Origin: an uncultured Prevotellaceae bacterium
GTDB lineage: Bacteria > Bacteroidota > Bacteroidia > Bacteroidales > Bacteroidaceae
Direction: 5' to 3'
NCBI GenBank assembly: GCA_946188345.1
Contig: CAMHUI010000018.1
Coordinates: forward strand, 1-47,277
Length of the DNA: 47,277 nucleotides
In this document: positions 21,860-32,254 of the stretch, piece by piece
Position numbering within the stretch: position 1 is the stretch's first letter
Layout of the letters: the number at the start of each line of letters is the position of its first letter
Made by a program: the position numbers and the translations under genes
Notes under the pieces: generated by a model
What the model saw: only the letters and a program-made list of their open reading frames with translations
The model's database searches: none
What the model was told of the DNA's origin: nothing

Positions 21860-23231
21860 GATCGTGGAGTGCTTGGGTTATTTGTGGAACGAGGTTGTCG
21901 AGGTCGCCTGCTCCCAGAACCATCAGGACATCGAAGGAGCGCGACTTTACCATGGGAAGCACCTCGCCGAGGCTGACGAGGCTTCGCTCTACGCCAGGCT
22001 TGAGATGGTCGTAGATGAGCTTGCTGGTAACACCCGGTATGGGCTCCTCGCGTGCTGGATAGATGTCGCAGAGGATGACTTCGTCGAGCTGGCTGAGGGC
22101 ATCGGCAAACTCCTTGTAGAAGTCTCTTGTGCGGGTATAGAGGTGGGGCTGGAAGATGGCCGTGATCTTTCTGTCGCGGTAGAGCTCGCGTAGGCTCTTG
22201 GCACTCTGGTAAATCTCCTGCGGATGGTGGGCATAGTCGGAGAGGAATACCAGCTTGTCGGTCTTGATCTTGAAGTCGAACCGGCGGTCGACACCGCGGA
22301 ACGTGCCCATGCCGTAGCGCAGTTCCTCAGCAGTGCAGCCGTTGAGCTGGGCCATGGCCATTGCGGCAACGGCATTCTCGATGTTGATGGGAATGGGCTG
22401 GCCGAGGGAGATGTTGTTGACGTTTTCGATGGGCGAGACGAAGTCGAATGTGATTTCTCCGTTGTCAATCTTGATGTTCTCAGCGTGGAAGTCGCCTTCG
22501 TCGCGGCTGTATTCATAGATGCGTACGCCCTGCTTCACGTCGGGTTTCATCTCCAGGTTTTTGCGAATGACGAGCGCACCGCCGGGCTGGATGAGGGTGG
22601 TATAGTGGCGGAAGCTGTCGAGATAGGCCTCCTTGGTGCCATAGATGTCGAGGTGGTCGGGGTCGGTAGAGGTGATGACCGTCATCCATGGGCGGAGCCA
22701 GTGGAACGAGCGGTCGAACTCATCGGCCTCGATGACCACGTAGTCGCTCTGGTCGGAGAGCAGATAGTTGGTGCCGTAGTTCTTGGTGATGCCGCCGAGG
22801 AAGGCGTTGCACTCTACGTGGCTCTGGTGCATGATGTGTGCACACATGGCTGACGTGGTGGTCTTTCCGTGGGTTCCGGCCACGCAGAGGCCTTTGTGGG
22901 CCTGCGTCAGTGAGCCGAGTACCTGTGCTCGCTTCTCGATGGTAAATCCGTTGTCGCGGAAGAAGACCAACTCCTTATGGTCGGCAGGAACGGCGGGGGT
23001 GTATATGATGAGACATTCGTCGGGTTGCTTGCAGATATGTGGGACCTCGTCAAGGTTTTCCTCATAGTGCAGCAGCATGCCCTCTTTTTCCAGTTGGCGC
23101 GTGAGGTCGGAGGGAGTCTTGTCGTAGCCAGCGACGACCAGCCCGCGGTGCATGAAGTAGCGGGCCAGGGCACTCATGCCGATGCCTCCGGCTCCGACGA
23201 AATAGACGGCTTTGATATCTTTAATGTTCAT
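21837..23231 (-). CDS. murC: UDP-N-acetylmuramate--L-alanine ligase
   Basis: MurC adds L-alanine to UDP-MurNAc, the first step of stem-peptide synthesis, in the cytoplasm. The 464-residue protein has the N-terminal UDP-binding AVYFVGAGGIGMSALARYF, the ATP loop AGTHGKTTTSAMCAH, the substrate segment VIEADEFDRSFHWL and the C-terminal domain with FRGVDRRFDF and DYAHHPQEI. It overlaps murG by 11 nt and ftsQ by 23 nt, indicating tight translational coupling. Confidence 0.98.
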   Translation of the reverse strand: MNIKDIKAVYFVGAGGIGMSALARYFMHRGLVVAGYDKTPSDLTRQLEKEGMLLHYEENLDEVPHICKQPDECLIIYTPAVPADHKELVFFRDNGFTIEKRAQVLGSLTQAHKGLCVAGTHGKTTTSAMCAHIMHQSHVECNAFLGGITKNYGTNYLLSDQSDYVVIEADEFDRSFHWLRPWMTVITSTDPDHLDIYGTKEAYLDSFRHYTTLIQPGGALVIRKNLEMKPDVKQGVRIYEYSRDEGDFHAENIKIDNGEITFDFVSPIENVNNISLGQPIPINIENAVAAMAMAQLNGCTAEELRYGMGTFRGVDRRFDFKIKTDKLVFLSDYAHHPQEIYQSAKSLRELYRDRKITAIFQPHLYTRTRDFYKEFADALSQLDEVILCDIYPAREEPIPGVTSKLIYDHLKPGVERSLVSLGEVLPMVKSRSFDVLMVLGAGDLDNLVPQITQALHDHEAPSTH

Positions 23232-24336
23232 TTTCAGCTAATTTGATTACTTCTTTGGCAATGATGGTGGCCGAGTCGGGCAGGGCGAGTTTCAGGATGT
23301 TGCGGCTCAGGGATGCCAGTTTGTCTTCGTCGTTGACGGTGTCGATGGCCATCTGCAGGAGCGTGCCGGGTGCCTCGCTGTCTTTCACGTAGATAGCGGC
23401 GTCTTTCGTTGACAGGGCCAGGGTGTTCATGGTCTGATGGTCCTCGGCCACATTGGGCGAGGGCACCAGGATGACGGGCTTGCCGATGAGGCAGAACTCC
23501 GAGATGGAGCTGGCTCCTGAGCGGCTGACTACAAGGTCGGCAGCGCGGTAGGCCACGCCCATGTCGCTGATGAAGTCGGTTATCTTCAGGTTCTCCGGGG
23601 TTTTTCCTTCGACTGCCTGCATGATGGAGGCGTGGTAGTATTTGCCTGTCTGCCACATCACCTGCACCTCTTCGTGCTGGCGAAGCAGGTCGAGATGCTG
23701 CAGGATGCTTTCGTTGATGGTGCGTGCTCCGAGGCTTCCTCCGACGAAGAGGATGGTCTTCTTTCCGGGGTCGAGGCCGAGGGTACGGATGGCGTCCTCG
23801 CGTGAAACCGTCACGTTGAGTAAGGCTTGCCGCACAGGATTGCCGGTCATGATGATCTTGTCTTTCGGGAAGAATCTCTCCATGCCTTCGTAGGCTACGC
23901 AAATCTTCCGGGCTTTCTTGCCGAGAATCTTATTGGCCTTACCGGCGAAGGAGTTCTGTTCCTGTATGAGGCATGGTATGCCTTTCGAGGCGGCAGCCTT
24001 CAAGGTGGGGAAGCTGGCATAGCCTCCGACGCCCACGGCAGCCATCGGGCGGAAGTCCTTCAGGATGCGTTTCACCATGCGGTCGCTCTTCCACATCTTG
24101 TAGGGCAGCGTGATGTTTTTCAGCAGATTGCTGCGATTGAACCCGCAGATGGGCAGTCCTTTTATTTCGTATCCTGCCTGTGGCACTCGCTGCATCTCCA
24201 TGCGTCCTTCGGCTCCCACGAAAAGAATCTTTGCCTCGGGCTGCAGTTCCTTGATGGCATTGGCTATCGATACGGCGGGGAAGATGTGTCCGCCGGTGCC
24301 GCCGCCGCTGATGACTATTCTGAGTTCCTTATTCAT
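23221..24336 (-). CDS. murG: UDP-N-acetylglucosamine--N-acetylmuramyl-(pentapeptide) pyrophosphoryl-undecaprenol GlcNAc transferase
   Basis: MurG converts lipid I to lipid II at the inner face of the membrane. The 371-residue GT28 enzyme starts with the G-loop ISGGGTGGHIFPAVSIANAI, has a second glycine loop LFVGGSLGARTIN, and the UDP-GlcNAc site SRSGASSISEFCLIGKPVILV followed by EDHQTMN. A hydrophobic/basic patch (LLKNITLPYKMWKSDRMVKR) is the likely membrane-association surface. It overlaps ftsW by 8 nt and murC by 11 nt. Confidence 0.98.
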   Translation of the reverse strand: MNKELRIVISGGGTGGHIFPAVSIANAIKELQPEAKILFVGAEGRMEMQRVPQAGYEIKGLPICGFNRSNLLKNITLPYKMWKSDRMVKRILKDFRPMAAVGVGGYASFPTLKAAASKGIPCLIQEQNSFAGKANKILGKKARKICVAYEGMERFFPKDKIIMTGNPVRQALLNVTVSREDAIRTLGLDPGKKTILFVGGSLGARTINESILQHLDLLRQHEEVQVMWQTGKYYHASIMQAVEGKTPENLKITDFISDMGVAYRAADLVVSRSGASSISEFCLIGKPVILVPSPNVAEDHQTMNTLALSTKDAAIYVKDSEAPGTLLQMAIDTVNDEDKLASLSRNILKLALPDSATIIAKEVIKLAENEH

Positions 24337-25594
24337 TTGTTGCTACTTGCATTTCGGGTTTCAGGTTCTCCTTCGACACTTTGGCCGTGCGGCTGATGCT
24401 GAGGAGTACACCTATATATATACAGTTGATGATTGACGAGGTGCCGCCCTTGCTGATGAGGGGCAGGGGTTGTCCGGTGATGGGCGCTAGGTCGACGGCC
24501 ACCCACATGTTAAACCAAGCCTGGACAACCAGCAGCAGGGCCAGTCCCATGGCCAGAAAGGCCGGGAAATTGTTTTCGCAGCGCTTGGCGATGCGTGCCG
24601 TCCGGAAGAGCAGTGCTATGTAGAGCAGTGCCACGAAGATGCCTCCGATGAGGCCCATCTCTTCAATGATGATGGCATAGATGAAGTCGCAGTGTGCGGC
24701 GGGCAGGAAGTCGCGTTCGACGGAACGTCCCGGGCCTTTGCCGAGGATGCCGGAGGTGCCGATGGCTACATTGCCATGCACGCGCTGGGGCTTCTTCTTG
24801 ACGTCGTACTTGCTCTGCGGGTCGTCGTCGAGGAAGTCCTCCATGCGCATCTTCCATGCTCCCATTCGGTGGAACACTTTGTCAACGATGCCATTTTCGT
24901 TCTTGTCGCCGGCTTCGGCATTGGCAGCCACTTCGACGGGTTCCTTGGCGGCGTTCTCCTTGTCGGTGACGCCGAAGGTCATGACGATGGCTACGGCCAG
25001 ACCTACGATGAGCAGCACGCCCGTGACGAGCTTGCCCAGCTGTGTCCATGGCACGCGGCCGATAACCATCATCAGGAAGATGACGAAACTCAGCAGGGCG
25101 GCCGTTGAGAAGTTTTCGAAGAAGATAAGCGGGATGATGAACACGCACACGAAGAGGATATAGGGCATGGCCAGCCGGTCGGCGCCTTTCTCGCGTTGCA
25201 TGGCACTGAGAATCTGCGCCGTGGCCAGGATGAGGGCCCCTTTGGCTATCTCCGAAGGTTGGAAGGGTATGCCGAAGATGCTGATCCATCGCGACGCGTC
25301 GTTTACCTTTCCAACGAAGTAGACGGCGATGAGCGAGACAAATGATACGCTCAGCAATATGGGCGTGAGCAGCTTGAAGAAACGGCACGGGATGTTCAGC
25401 GTGACGATGGTGCAGAAGATGCCGGCCACAAGAATGGTGGTGTGGTAGATGACGGGCTTCAGGTAGTTGCCGCTCTTATACGTCAGCTGGGCGGAAGCCG
25501 AGTAGACTTCCACAACGCTGATGATGCAGAGGAAGAAGAAGATCATCCAGATGACCTTGTCGCCTTTGAAGAGGTTGCTTATCTTTCTTTCCAT
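24329..25594 (-). CDS. ftsW: Lipid II polymerase / division protein FtsW (SEDS)
   Basis: FtsW is the SEDS glycosyltransferase that polymerises lipid II at the septum with FtsI. The true start is the ATG at 25594 (MERKISNLFKGDKVIWM), giving 421 residues; the frame upstream is a shadow of murD. Multiple transmembrane helices are evident (WMIFFFLCIISVVEVYS, LLSFVIFLMMVIGRV, GGIFVALLYIALLF). Signature segments are FQPSEIAKGALILATA, DFIYAIIIEEMGLIGG and LPLISKGGTSSI. A charged extracytoplasmic loop of about 70 residues (including EVAANAEAGDKNENG) is longer than in E. coli. It overlaps murG by 8 nt. Confidence 0.97.
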   Translation of the reverse strand: MERKISNLFKGDKVIWMIFFFLCIISVVEVYSASAQLTYKSGNYLKPVIYHTTILVAGIFCTIVTLNIPCRFFKLLTPILLSVSFVSLIAVYFVGKVNDASRWISIFGIPFQPSEIAKGALILATAQILSAMQREKGADRLAMPYILFVCVFIIPLIFFENFSTAALLSFVIFLMMVIGRVPWTQLGKLVTGVLLIVGLAVAIVMTFGVTDKENAAKEPVEVAANAEAGDKNENGIVDKVFHRMGAWKMRMEDFLDDDPQSKYDVKKKPQRVHGNVAIGTSGILGKGPGRSVERDFLPAAHCDFIYAIIIEEMGLIGGIFVALLYIALLFRTARIAKRCENNFPAFLAMGLALLLVVQAWFNMWVAVDLAPITGQPLPLISKGGTSSIINCIYIGVLLSISRTAKVSKENLKPEMQVATNE

Positions 25595-25659
25595 TTTCTT
25601 TTCTTTTTCTTCTTGGTTGGTTCCGTTTTGCTGCGGTTGGGTGCAGCCTTCCGAGCAAC

Positions 25660-26991
25660 TCAGAGTGCGCGGGCCAAGGCCTTGAACTGCTCGCCGCGGT
25701 CTTCCATGTTCTTGAAGAGATCGAACGAGGCACAGCAGGGCGAGAGGAGCACGGTGTCGCCCTCGTGGGCCAGGCTGACACAGGCCTTCATGCAGTCGGC
25801 CATTGATGAGGTGTCGGCCACGGGAAGTCCCATCGCGTCGAAGTTCTCGTGCAGCTTTCGGTTGTCGACACCCATGTATACCAGTGCGCGGCATTTCTCG
25901 CTGATGAGCGGCTTCAGCGGCTCATAGTCGTTGCCTTTGTCGAGTCCGCCCAGGATGAGGACGGTAGGGGTGGTCATGCTCTCGAGTGCATAGTAGCAGG
26001 CATCGACGTTGGTAGCCTTGGAGTCGTTGACATAGTGCACGCCGTGGGCGGTGCAGACCTTCTCGAGTCGGTGCTCTACCCCGGGGAAGTCACCCAGGCA
26101 GCGACGGATGATGTCGTGGCCGATGCCGGCCATGTTGGCTGCCAATCCTGCCGCCAGCATGTTGTAGAGGTTATGCCGTCCGGGCAGCGAGAGCGCGGCT
26201 TGTGGCATCTCAAACGCCTTGGGGGCCGTGAGTACGTAGCGCCCGTCGGCCACAAAGCCCTTCAGCGCGGCGTCTTCACGAATGTCGAAGGGACAGGCTT
26301 GAGCCTCGACGTGGAGTGTTTGCAGCTTGCGCTGTATGACGGGGTCGGCAGCCCAATAGATGAAGGCATCGTCGCGGGTTTGGTTCTGCAGGATGCGCAT
26401 CTTCGCATCAGCATACTTGTCGAAGCTGAAGTCGTAGCGGTCGAGGTGGTCGGGCGTGATGTTCAGCAGCACGGCGATGTTGGCTCGGAAGTCAAACATG
26501 TCGTCCAGCTGGAACGAGCTGAGTTCGATGACATACCATTCGTGGGGTGTCTCGGCCACCTGCAGGGCCAGCGAGTGGCCGATGTTTCCGGCCAGACCTA
26601 CGTCGAGGCCTGCCTCGCGGAAGATGTGGTAGGTGAGCGACGTGGTCGTGGTCTTGCCGTTAGAGCCCGTGATACAGACCATTTTCGCATCAGTATAACG
26701 GCCGGCAAACTCTATCTCACTGATCACGGGGATGCCGCGCTCGACAATCTTGCGCACCATCGGCACCTCCTTGGGGATGCCCGGGCTCTTCACCACCAGG
26801 TCGGCTCCCAGGATGCGCTCCTCGCTGTGATGCCCTTCCTCCCACTCAATATGGTGGTCGTCGAGCATCTGCTTATAGTTGGGCTTGATCATCGACTTGT
26901 CAGACACGAACACGTCGAAGCCCTCCTTCTGGGCCAGGATGGCGGCACCGACACCGCTCTCCGCAGCTCCCAATATGACGATTCTCTTCAT
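25660..26991 (-). CDS. murD: UDP-N-acetylmuramoylalanine--D-glutamate ligase
   Basis: MurD adds D-glutamate to UDP-MurNAc-L-Ala. The 443-residue sequence starts RIVILGAAESGVGAAILAQKEG (UDP-binding domain), has the ATP loop ITGSNGKTTTTSLTYH, then VIELSSFQLDDM and NITPDHLDRYDFSFDKYADAK, and the C-terminal VEHRLEKVCTAHGVHYVNDSK. All expected motifs are present. A 65-nt gap separates it from ftsW, and 106 nt separate it from mraY; no consensus promoter stands out in either gap. Confidence 0.98.
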   Translation of the reverse strand: MKRIVILGAAESGVGAAILAQKEGFDVFVSDKSMIKPNYKQMLDDHHIEWEEGHHSEERILGADLVVKSPGIPKEVPMVRKIVERGIPVISEIEFAGRYTDAKMVCITGSNGKTTTTSLTYHIFREAGLDVGLAGNIGHSLALQVAETPHEWYVIELSSFQLDDMFDFRANIAVLLNITPDHLDRYDFSFDKYADAKMRILQNQTRDDAFIYWAADPVIQRKLQTLHVEAQACPFDIREDAALKGFVADGRYVLTAPKAFEMPQAALSLPGRHNLYNMLAAGLAANMAGIGHDIIRRCLGDFPGVEHRLEKVCTAHGVHYVNDSKATNVDACYYALESMTTPTVLILGGLDKGNDYEPLKPLISEKCRALVYMGVDNRKLHENFDAMGLPVADTSSMADCMKACVSLAHEGDTVLLSPCCASFDLFKNMEDRGEQFKALARAL

Positions 26992-27097
26992 TTCTGTTGT
27001 TGCTCTTATTATATCTGGTTTCAGTCTCTCAGCAGGAAGGACAGAATTCTCTTCGGCTGTTGACGGGCTGGTCTCTTCGTGAACTTCCTGCGATTCG

Positions 27098-28369
27098 TTA
27101 TCTGACTTTCAGCGTGATGATGGTCAGTGCAGCAAGGATGATGGTGACAATCCAGAAGCGGAATGTGATTTTCGACTCGTGGAACTGTCGCTTGGGCCAA
27201 CCTGAGAAGACGTAGTGGCTTGTCTGGTCGAGCTGGCTGTCCAGCTTGCGGAAGTTGTCGTGGATGGGTGTGGCGCGGAAGACGCGGATGCGCTTGCCCT
27301 TGCCTTTATAGTATTTGAATACCTGGGTCTGGATGATGACACTGAGGCTCTCCACGAGGAAGATGCCGCAGAGGATGGGCACGAGCAGTTCCTTGTGGAT
27401 GATGACGGCGCATACTCCGATGATGCCGCCAATCATGAGCGATCCCGTATCGCCCATGAACACCTGGGCGGGGTAGGCGTTATACCACAGGAAGCCTATC
27501 ATTGCTCCGACAAAGGCGCAGAGGAACACCACCAGTTCCTGAGAACCGGGGATGTACATGATGTTAAAGTAGGAGGCGTAGCCGATATGGCTCGACACAT
27601 AGGCAAAGATTCCCAGTGCTACACCGATGATGGCCGCATTGCCTGCGCACATTCCGTCTAGTCCGTCGTTCAGGTTGGCTCCGTTGGATACGGCCGTAAC
27701 GACCAGAATGGTCATCAGCACAAACAGAATCCATCCTGCTGCCGACTTATACTTGCCGCAGAACGCCATCACCGACGAATAGTCAAGGTTGTGTTCCTTG
27801 ACGAAGGGGATGGTCGTCTTCAGCGACTTCACCGGCTCCGACTTGTGCGTCACGACGAGTTCCTGCCCCTGCTTCTGAACCTCAATGTTCTCATGTATCT
27901 TCGCATCGGGCGAGAGCCAGAGCGTCAGGCCCACGATGAGACCGATGCTGACCTGGCCGACAATCTTATACTTGCCCTTCAGACCCTCCTTGTTCTTGCG
28001 GAATATCTTGATGTAGTCGTCGAGATAACCGAGGAACCCCAGCCAGACGGTGGTGAAGATGAGGAGCAGCAGATAGATGTTGCGCATGCGTCCCAACAGC
28101 AGCACCGGCACGAGGATGGCCACGGCGATGATGATGCCTCCCATGGTAGGCACGCCCTTCTTCTCGACTCCGAAGGGGTCGATGCTCGGGTCGCGCTCGG
28201 TCTCGAAGAGCTTCTTGCGCTTCATGAACTTGATGAAGAACTCACCAAACCAGGCCGAGATGAGGAGCGACAGGATGAGTGTCAGCAGGGCACGGAAAGA
28301 GATGTAGGACCAGAGGCGTGCTCCGGGTATGTCGTATTGCTCTAAGAAGCGGAACAGATAATACAGCAT
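27098..28369 (-). CDS. mraY: Phospho-N-acetylmuramoyl-pentapeptide transferase
   Basis: MraY is the polytopic membrane enzyme that transfers phospho-MurNAc-pentapeptide to undecaprenyl phosphate, forming lipid I. The 423-residue protein contains KKGVPTMGGIIIAVAI, FLGYLDDYIKIFRKNKEGL with the conserved DD pair, NGANLNDGLDGMCAGNAAI and FMGDTGSLMIGG. It is longer than E. coli MraY because of an insert of roughly 60 residues (about 155-215, ENIEVQKQGQELVVTHKSEP), a feature I associate with Bacteroidetes homologues. The gap to murE contains a 9-bp tandem repeat. Confidence 0.98.
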   Translation of the reverse strand: MLYYLFRFLEQYDIPGARLWSYISFRALLTLILSLLISAWFGEFFIKFMKRKKLFETERDPSIDPFGVEKKGVPTMGGIIIAVAILVPVLLLGRMRNIYLLLLIFTTVWLGFLGYLDDYIKIFRKNKEGLKGKYKIVGQVSIGLIVGLTLWLSPDAKIHENIEVQKQGQELVVTHKSEPVKSLKTTIPFVKEHNLDYSSVMAFCGKYKSAAGWILFVLMTILVVTAVSNGANLNDGLDGMCAGNAAIIGVALGIFAYVSSHIGYASYFNIMYIPGSQELVVFLCAFVGAMIGFLWYNAYPAQVFMGDTGSLMIGGIIGVCAVIIHKELLVPILCGIFLVESLSVIIQTQVFKYYKGKGKRIRVFRATPIHDNFRKLDSQLDQTSHYVFSGWPKRQFHESKITFRFWIVTIILAALTIITLKVR

Positions 28370-28391
28370 TGCTTTTTCTTTTTTTTAGTGG

Positions 28392-28451
28392 CTATAGTGC
28401 CTATAGTATCTATGGTGCCTATAGTAATTATAGTGTCTATTGTAACTATTT
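28392..28451. repeat. 9-bp tandem repeat between murE and mraY
   Basis: At least six 9-bp units of the form CTATAGTRN run from 28392 to the murE stop codon (CTATAGTGC, CTATAGTAT, CTATGGTGC, CTATAGTAA, TTATAGTGT, CTATTGTAA). The copies alternate, suggesting an 18-bp higher-order unit. Confidence 0.75.
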
Positions 28452-29915
28452 CTATTCGTTGAAGGCTTCGGCCACCACTTCTTTGTCGTCGAAGTGATGC
28501 TTGACGCCCTTGATTTCCTGATAGTCTTCATGACCCTTTCCCGCAATGAGGATGACGTCTCCTGGCTGGGCCAGCATTGTAGCCGTCCGTATGGCTTCGC
28601 GGCGGTCGGCAATGGCGATGACCTTCTTCATCTGCTGCGGCGTCAGGCCTGCCAGCATATCGTTGATGATGTCCTGAGGCTCTTCGAAACGGGGATTGTC
28701 AGAGGTGATGATGACGCGGTCGCTCTGCTTCACGGCCTCCTGAGCCATGAGTGGGCGCTTGCCTTTGTCGCGGTTGCCGCCGGCTCCGCACACGGTGATG
28801 ACCTGGCCCTTGCCGTTGAGCACTTCGTGGATGGCCTTCAACACGTTCTCCAGGGCATCAGGTGTGTGGGCGTAGTCGACAATGGCGGTGCGTCCGTCCT
28901 TTGAGCGTACGGGCTCTAAGCGGCCGCTGACACTCTTCAGCGTGCTCATCACCAGCAGGATGTCGTCGGGCTCCTTGCCCAGCATGCGGGCGGCACCATA
29001 GACGGCCAGAAGGTTGGAGACGTTGAACTTGCCGATGAACTGAACGCCCACCTCACGGCCGTCCATCTCAAGGTACATGCCCTCGAAGTGGCACTCCAGG
29101 ATGCGGGCCTTGAAGTCGGCAACGCGCTGGGTGCTGTAGGTCTTCACCGTGGCTTTCGTGTTCTGAACCATGAAAAGACCGTTCTTGTCGTCGGCATTGG
29201 TGACGGCGAAAGCCTTCTTGGGCAGCTTGTCGAAGAAGAGCTTCTTGGCGTCGCGGTAGTTCTCGAAGGTCTTATGATAGTCCAGATGGTCGCGGGTGAG
29301 GTTGGTAAAGATGCCGCCGGCGAAGAGGAGTCCTCCGATGCGGCGTTGGGCGATGGCATGGCTGGAACACTCCATGAAGGCATATTCGCAGCCGGCCTCT
29401 ACCATGCGATGGAGCAGCTGGTTCAGCTCGATAGCATCGGGTGTCGTATGGGAGGCAGGGATGGCCTCGCCTTCGATATAGTTGCACACCGTGGAGAGCA
29501 GACCACACTTGTGGCCCATCTTGCGGAACATGTGGTAGAGCAGGGTGGCGATGGTGGTCTTGCCGTTGGTTCCCGTCACGCCGACCAGCTTGAGTTTCTC
29601 TGAGGGATGTCCGTAGAATGACGTGGCGGCAAGGCCTACAGCCTCGTCGGCTGAGGTCACCTGTACGTAGGTCACTTCAGCCTCGCACTTCTCGGGCAGT
29701 TCCTCGCAGACAATGGCGCGGGCTCCCTGAGCAATGGCCTTTGGGATGAACTGGTGGCCGTCGACCTGCGTGCCACGCATGGCAACGAAGATGTCGCCAT
29801 CCTGAACCTTGCGCGAGTCGATATTGATGCCGGTGACATCGGGATTATCGGGCCCTGCTACGGCTGTCAGCAGGCCGTTCTCCTTGATTTCGGTGATGAT
29901 GTCGGAAAGCTTCAT
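28452..29915 (-). CDS. murE: UDP-N-acetylmuramoyl-L-alanyl-D-glutamate--2,6-diaminopimelate ligase
   Basis: MurE adds the third stem-peptide residue. The 487-residue protein has the N-terminal [20 protein letters not shown], the ATP loop [16 protein letters not shown], the segment [12 protein letters not shown] and [16 protein letters not shown], and in the C-terminal domain the motif DNPR ([13 protein letters not shown]). DNPR is the signature of enzymes specific for meso-diaminopimelate, so the peptidoglycan should be the A1-gamma, meso-DAP type. A 61-nt gap separates it from ftsI. Confidence 0.98.
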   Translation of the reverse strand: MKLSDIITEIKENGLLTAVAGPDNPDVTGINIDSRKVQDGDIFVAMRGTQVDGHQFIPKAIAQGARAIVCEELPEKCEAEVTYVQVTSADEAVGLAATSFYGHPSEKLKLVGVTGTNGKTTIATLLYHMFRKMGHKCGLLSTVCNYIEGEAIPASHTTPDAIELNQLLHRMVEAGCEYAFMECSSHAIAQRRIGGLLFAGGIFTNLTRDHLDYHKTFENYRDAKKLFFDKLPKKAFAVTNADDKNGLFMVQNTKATVKTYSTQRVADFKARILECHFEGMYLEMDGREVGVQFIGKFNVSNLLAVYGAARMLGKEPDDILLVMSTLKSVSGRLEPVRSKDGRTAIVDYAHTPDALENVLKAIHEVLNGKGQVITVCGAGGNRDKGKRPLMAQEAVKQSDRVIITSDNPRFEEPQDIINDMLAGLTPQQMKKVIAIADRREAIRTATMLAQPGDVILIAGKGHEDYQEIKGVKHHFDDKEVVAEAFNE

Positions 29916-29976
29916 ATTCCTATATATATAATAATGTGTACGATGGTTATTACTTTGATTTCTCTGGTTGCTGTTT

Positions 29977-32241
29977 CTAAGGCTTCAGCTCCAGGATGCA
30001 GAGGTCGCCTTTGGCAATGTCTTTTCCAGCAGGCAGGCTTTGGCTGACGATGCGTCCGCGGCCCACGACGCGTGTCTTCACGCCGCGGCTCTCCAACAGG
30101 TAGACGCCGTCGCGGGCTCCCATGCCGCAGACGTTAGGCACTTTCTTGTCGGCCAGGGGCTGCTGTTTCTGCATGGTCATTCCCGTTCCGCGGGCATCGG
30201 GCATCACCAGGCCCCAAAGGCCTTGGCCGATGTCGTCGGAGTTCTCTTGCCAGTTCTGCTCGTTCTTGATGTTGATGGCGTTGAGCACATAGCCTGCCGA
30301 CTGCAGGTTGCCTTGCTTCACGTCGGGCAGTCTCTGAGAGTCTTTTTCGTGGGCGTCGGTAGCGGCATAGGCCACGTTGCGGGCCATGATGCCTTCGGCC
30401 ACCTCCTTGAATACCGGTCCTCCGACGCCGGCACCGCCACCGGTCTTCGTCTTTACGACGACGATGCAGCTGTATTGCGGGTTTTCAGCTGGGAAATAGC
30501 CTGCGAAGCTTGCCGTATAGATGACTCCACCAGCCTTGTATCCCTTCGAGCCGTCGGCAATCTGCGCCGTACCGGTCTTGCCAGCGATGGTGAAGAGTTT
30601 CGAGCGGGCCGTCTTGCGGGCCGTACCCTGCGAGACGACAAGCTCCAGCATGCGCTGCACTTTCTTCAGTGCCTCTGGATGGCGGCAGATGCTTTCGCGC
30701 ATTACCTCAACGGGGAACGACTTCACTACTTCGCCGTCTTTATTGATGCTGGTGACCAGTCGGGGGCGCATCATCTTGCCGTTGTTGGCGATGGCGTTGT
30801 AGAAGGTCAGCGTGGAGATAGGCGGTATCTGTGTCTCATATCCGATGCTCATCCAGGGCAGGGCCGTCGGGTGCCACCATGCCTGGTCCAGCTTTCCGTT
30901 GGGCAGTCGGCGGGGCATGCGGATGCGGGGGTTCTTGGCTTCTTTCAGAGGCAGTCCGAGGGAGTCGTGGATGCCGGTGCGATAGACGGCGCGGACGTAG
31001 CGTTCGGGGTCGCTGTGATAGATGCCGTCGACGATGCCGCTGATGCCGGTGTTCAGACTCTGTTGCATGGAGAGACTGAGGTTGGCCACGCCGAAGCGGA
31101 TGCCTTTGCTGGCTGACCAGTCGCGCATGTTGCTGCCGTACATTCGCTTCACGCCCGTTCCCGTGTCGTAGCATACGGTGGTGTCCTTGCCGGCATCGTC
31201 GAGAACGACGAGGGCCGAGACGGTCTTGAAGACAGAGCCGGGCTCGATGAGGTCGCTGACGGCGTGGTTCAGACCTTCCTTATACTTGCCGTTCCAGTAG
31301 TGCCGTCCGTTGGCATCAGTGTTGAAGGTGTCTTTGTCGAGGTTGACAAGCGCCTTGATGTCGCCGGTCTTGACTTCCATGACGATGCAGCAGCCGTGTT
31401 CGGCATGTATGCTGTCAATCATCCTGAGGAGTGCCTGCTCGGCCAGGTCTTGCATGCCGATGTCGATGGTGGTGACGATGTCGCAGCCGTCGACTTCGTC
31501 TTCAACATTGATGTTGAGCCAGCTGCCGAGCACTTTCTTGCGGCTGACGTAGCCGTCTTTTCCGGCCATCTCTTTGTTGAAGTATTGCTCCAGTCCGTAT
31601 CTTCCCTTGTTGTCGCCGAAGGAGCCGATGGTGCTGCTTGCCAGCGAGCCGTAGGGTTTCTTTCTGGCGCTGAGCTGTGTGTTTTTCTCGATGAGTCCGC
31701 CGCGATAGGAGGGGAAGCGGAACATGGGCAGTTTCTTTACTTCCTGGAACTGTTCATAGGTGAGCTGATCGCTGTATTTGGGCATGACCTGGAACCAGTG
31801 GCTGTGGCGCTTGACGCCTGTGGAGTCGGTAAATCCGGCGAAGCCTTTGTCGAGCCGGGCCAGGTAGAAGTCCTTGCTGTATTTGGGGTATATCTCGTGT
31901 AGTCCCTGTGCGATGCTGTCGCGTACGATGGGGTAGAGGGTGTCGTTCTTGGCGTTGTAGATGGCATCGAAGTCTACGATGACCTGATAGACGGGCAGTG
32001 TCGATGCGAGCAGTTCGCCGTTGGCGCTGTAGATGTCGCCTCGATGGGCGGGGCTGACGACGCTGTCGGCCACGAAGCGGTTGGCAATGCTGTCCCAGGC
32101 TTGCCGCTCTTGTGTCATCATCTTTCCAGCCTTGGCCACACCGCCTATGATGAATATAGCCAGGATGAAGGCTATCACGCCGTAGCGGCGCATGATGCCT
32201 TTGCTGTCGAATTTCACTTTCTTTTCTTTTCCTTCGTTCAT
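29977..32241 (-). CDS. ftsI: Septal peptidoglycan transpeptidase FtsI (class B PBP) with PASTA domain
   Basis: FtsI/PBP3 cross-links septal peptidoglycan with FtsW. The 754-residue protein has one N-terminal transmembrane helix ([18 protein letters not shown]), the PBP dimerisation region ([15 protein letters not shown]), and the transpeptidase domain with SxxK S336-VFK (nucleophile S336), SLN (395-397) and KTG (555-557). After the catalytic domain a PASTA-like repeat ([20 protein letters not shown]) closes the protein, unlike E. coli FtsI. It starts 13 nt after the ftsL stop. Confidence 0.97.
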   Translation of the reverse strand: MNEGKEKKVKFDSKGIMRRYGVIAFILAIFIIGGVAKAGKMMTQERQAWDSIANRFVADSVVSPAHRGDIYSANGELLASTLPVYQVIVDFDAIYNAKNDTLYPIVRDSIAQGLHEIYPKYSKDFYLARLDKGFAGFTDSTGVKRHSHWFQVMPKYSDQLTYEQFQEVKKLPMFRFPSYRGGLIEKNTQLSARKKPYGSLASSTIGSFGDNKGRYGLEQYFNKEMAGKDGYVSRKKVLGSWLNINVEDEVDGCDIVTTIDIGMQDLAEQALLRMIDSIHAEHGCCIVMEVKTGDIKALVNLDKDTFNTDANGRHYWNGKYKEGLNHAVSDLIEPGSVFKTVSALVVLDDAGKDTTVCYDTGTGVKRMYGSNMRDWSASKGIRFGVANLSLSMQQSLNTGISGIVDGIYHSDPERYVRAVYRTGIHDSLGLPLKEAKNPRIRMPRRLPNGKLDQAWWHPTALPWMSIGYETQIPPISTLTFYNAIANNGKMMRPRLVTSINKDGEVVKSFPVEVMRESICRHPEALKKVQRMLELVVSQGTARKTARSKLFTIAGKTGTAQIADGSKGYKAGGVIYTASFAGYFPAENPQYSCIVVVKTKTGGGAGVGGPVFKEVAEGIMARNVAYAATDAHEKDSQRLPDVKQGNLQSAGYVLNAINIKNEQNWQENSDDIGQGLWGLVMPDARGTGMTMQKQQPLADKKVPNVCGMGARDGVYLLESRGVKTRVVGRGRIVSQSLPAGKDIAKGDLCILELKP

Positions 32242-32254
32242 GATTTTTGTGTGT

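Noticed and set aside
25595..25894. N-terminal extension of FtsW
   Set aside because: The upstream frame is a shadow of murD; FtsW homologues begin near MERKISN and a purine-rich site precedes the ATG at 25594.
25849..27063. Long plus-strand ORF (404 codons)
   Set aside because: It is antisense to murD, which has all its family motifs.
29968..31116. Long plus-strand ORF (382 codons)
   Set aside because: It is antisense to ftsI.
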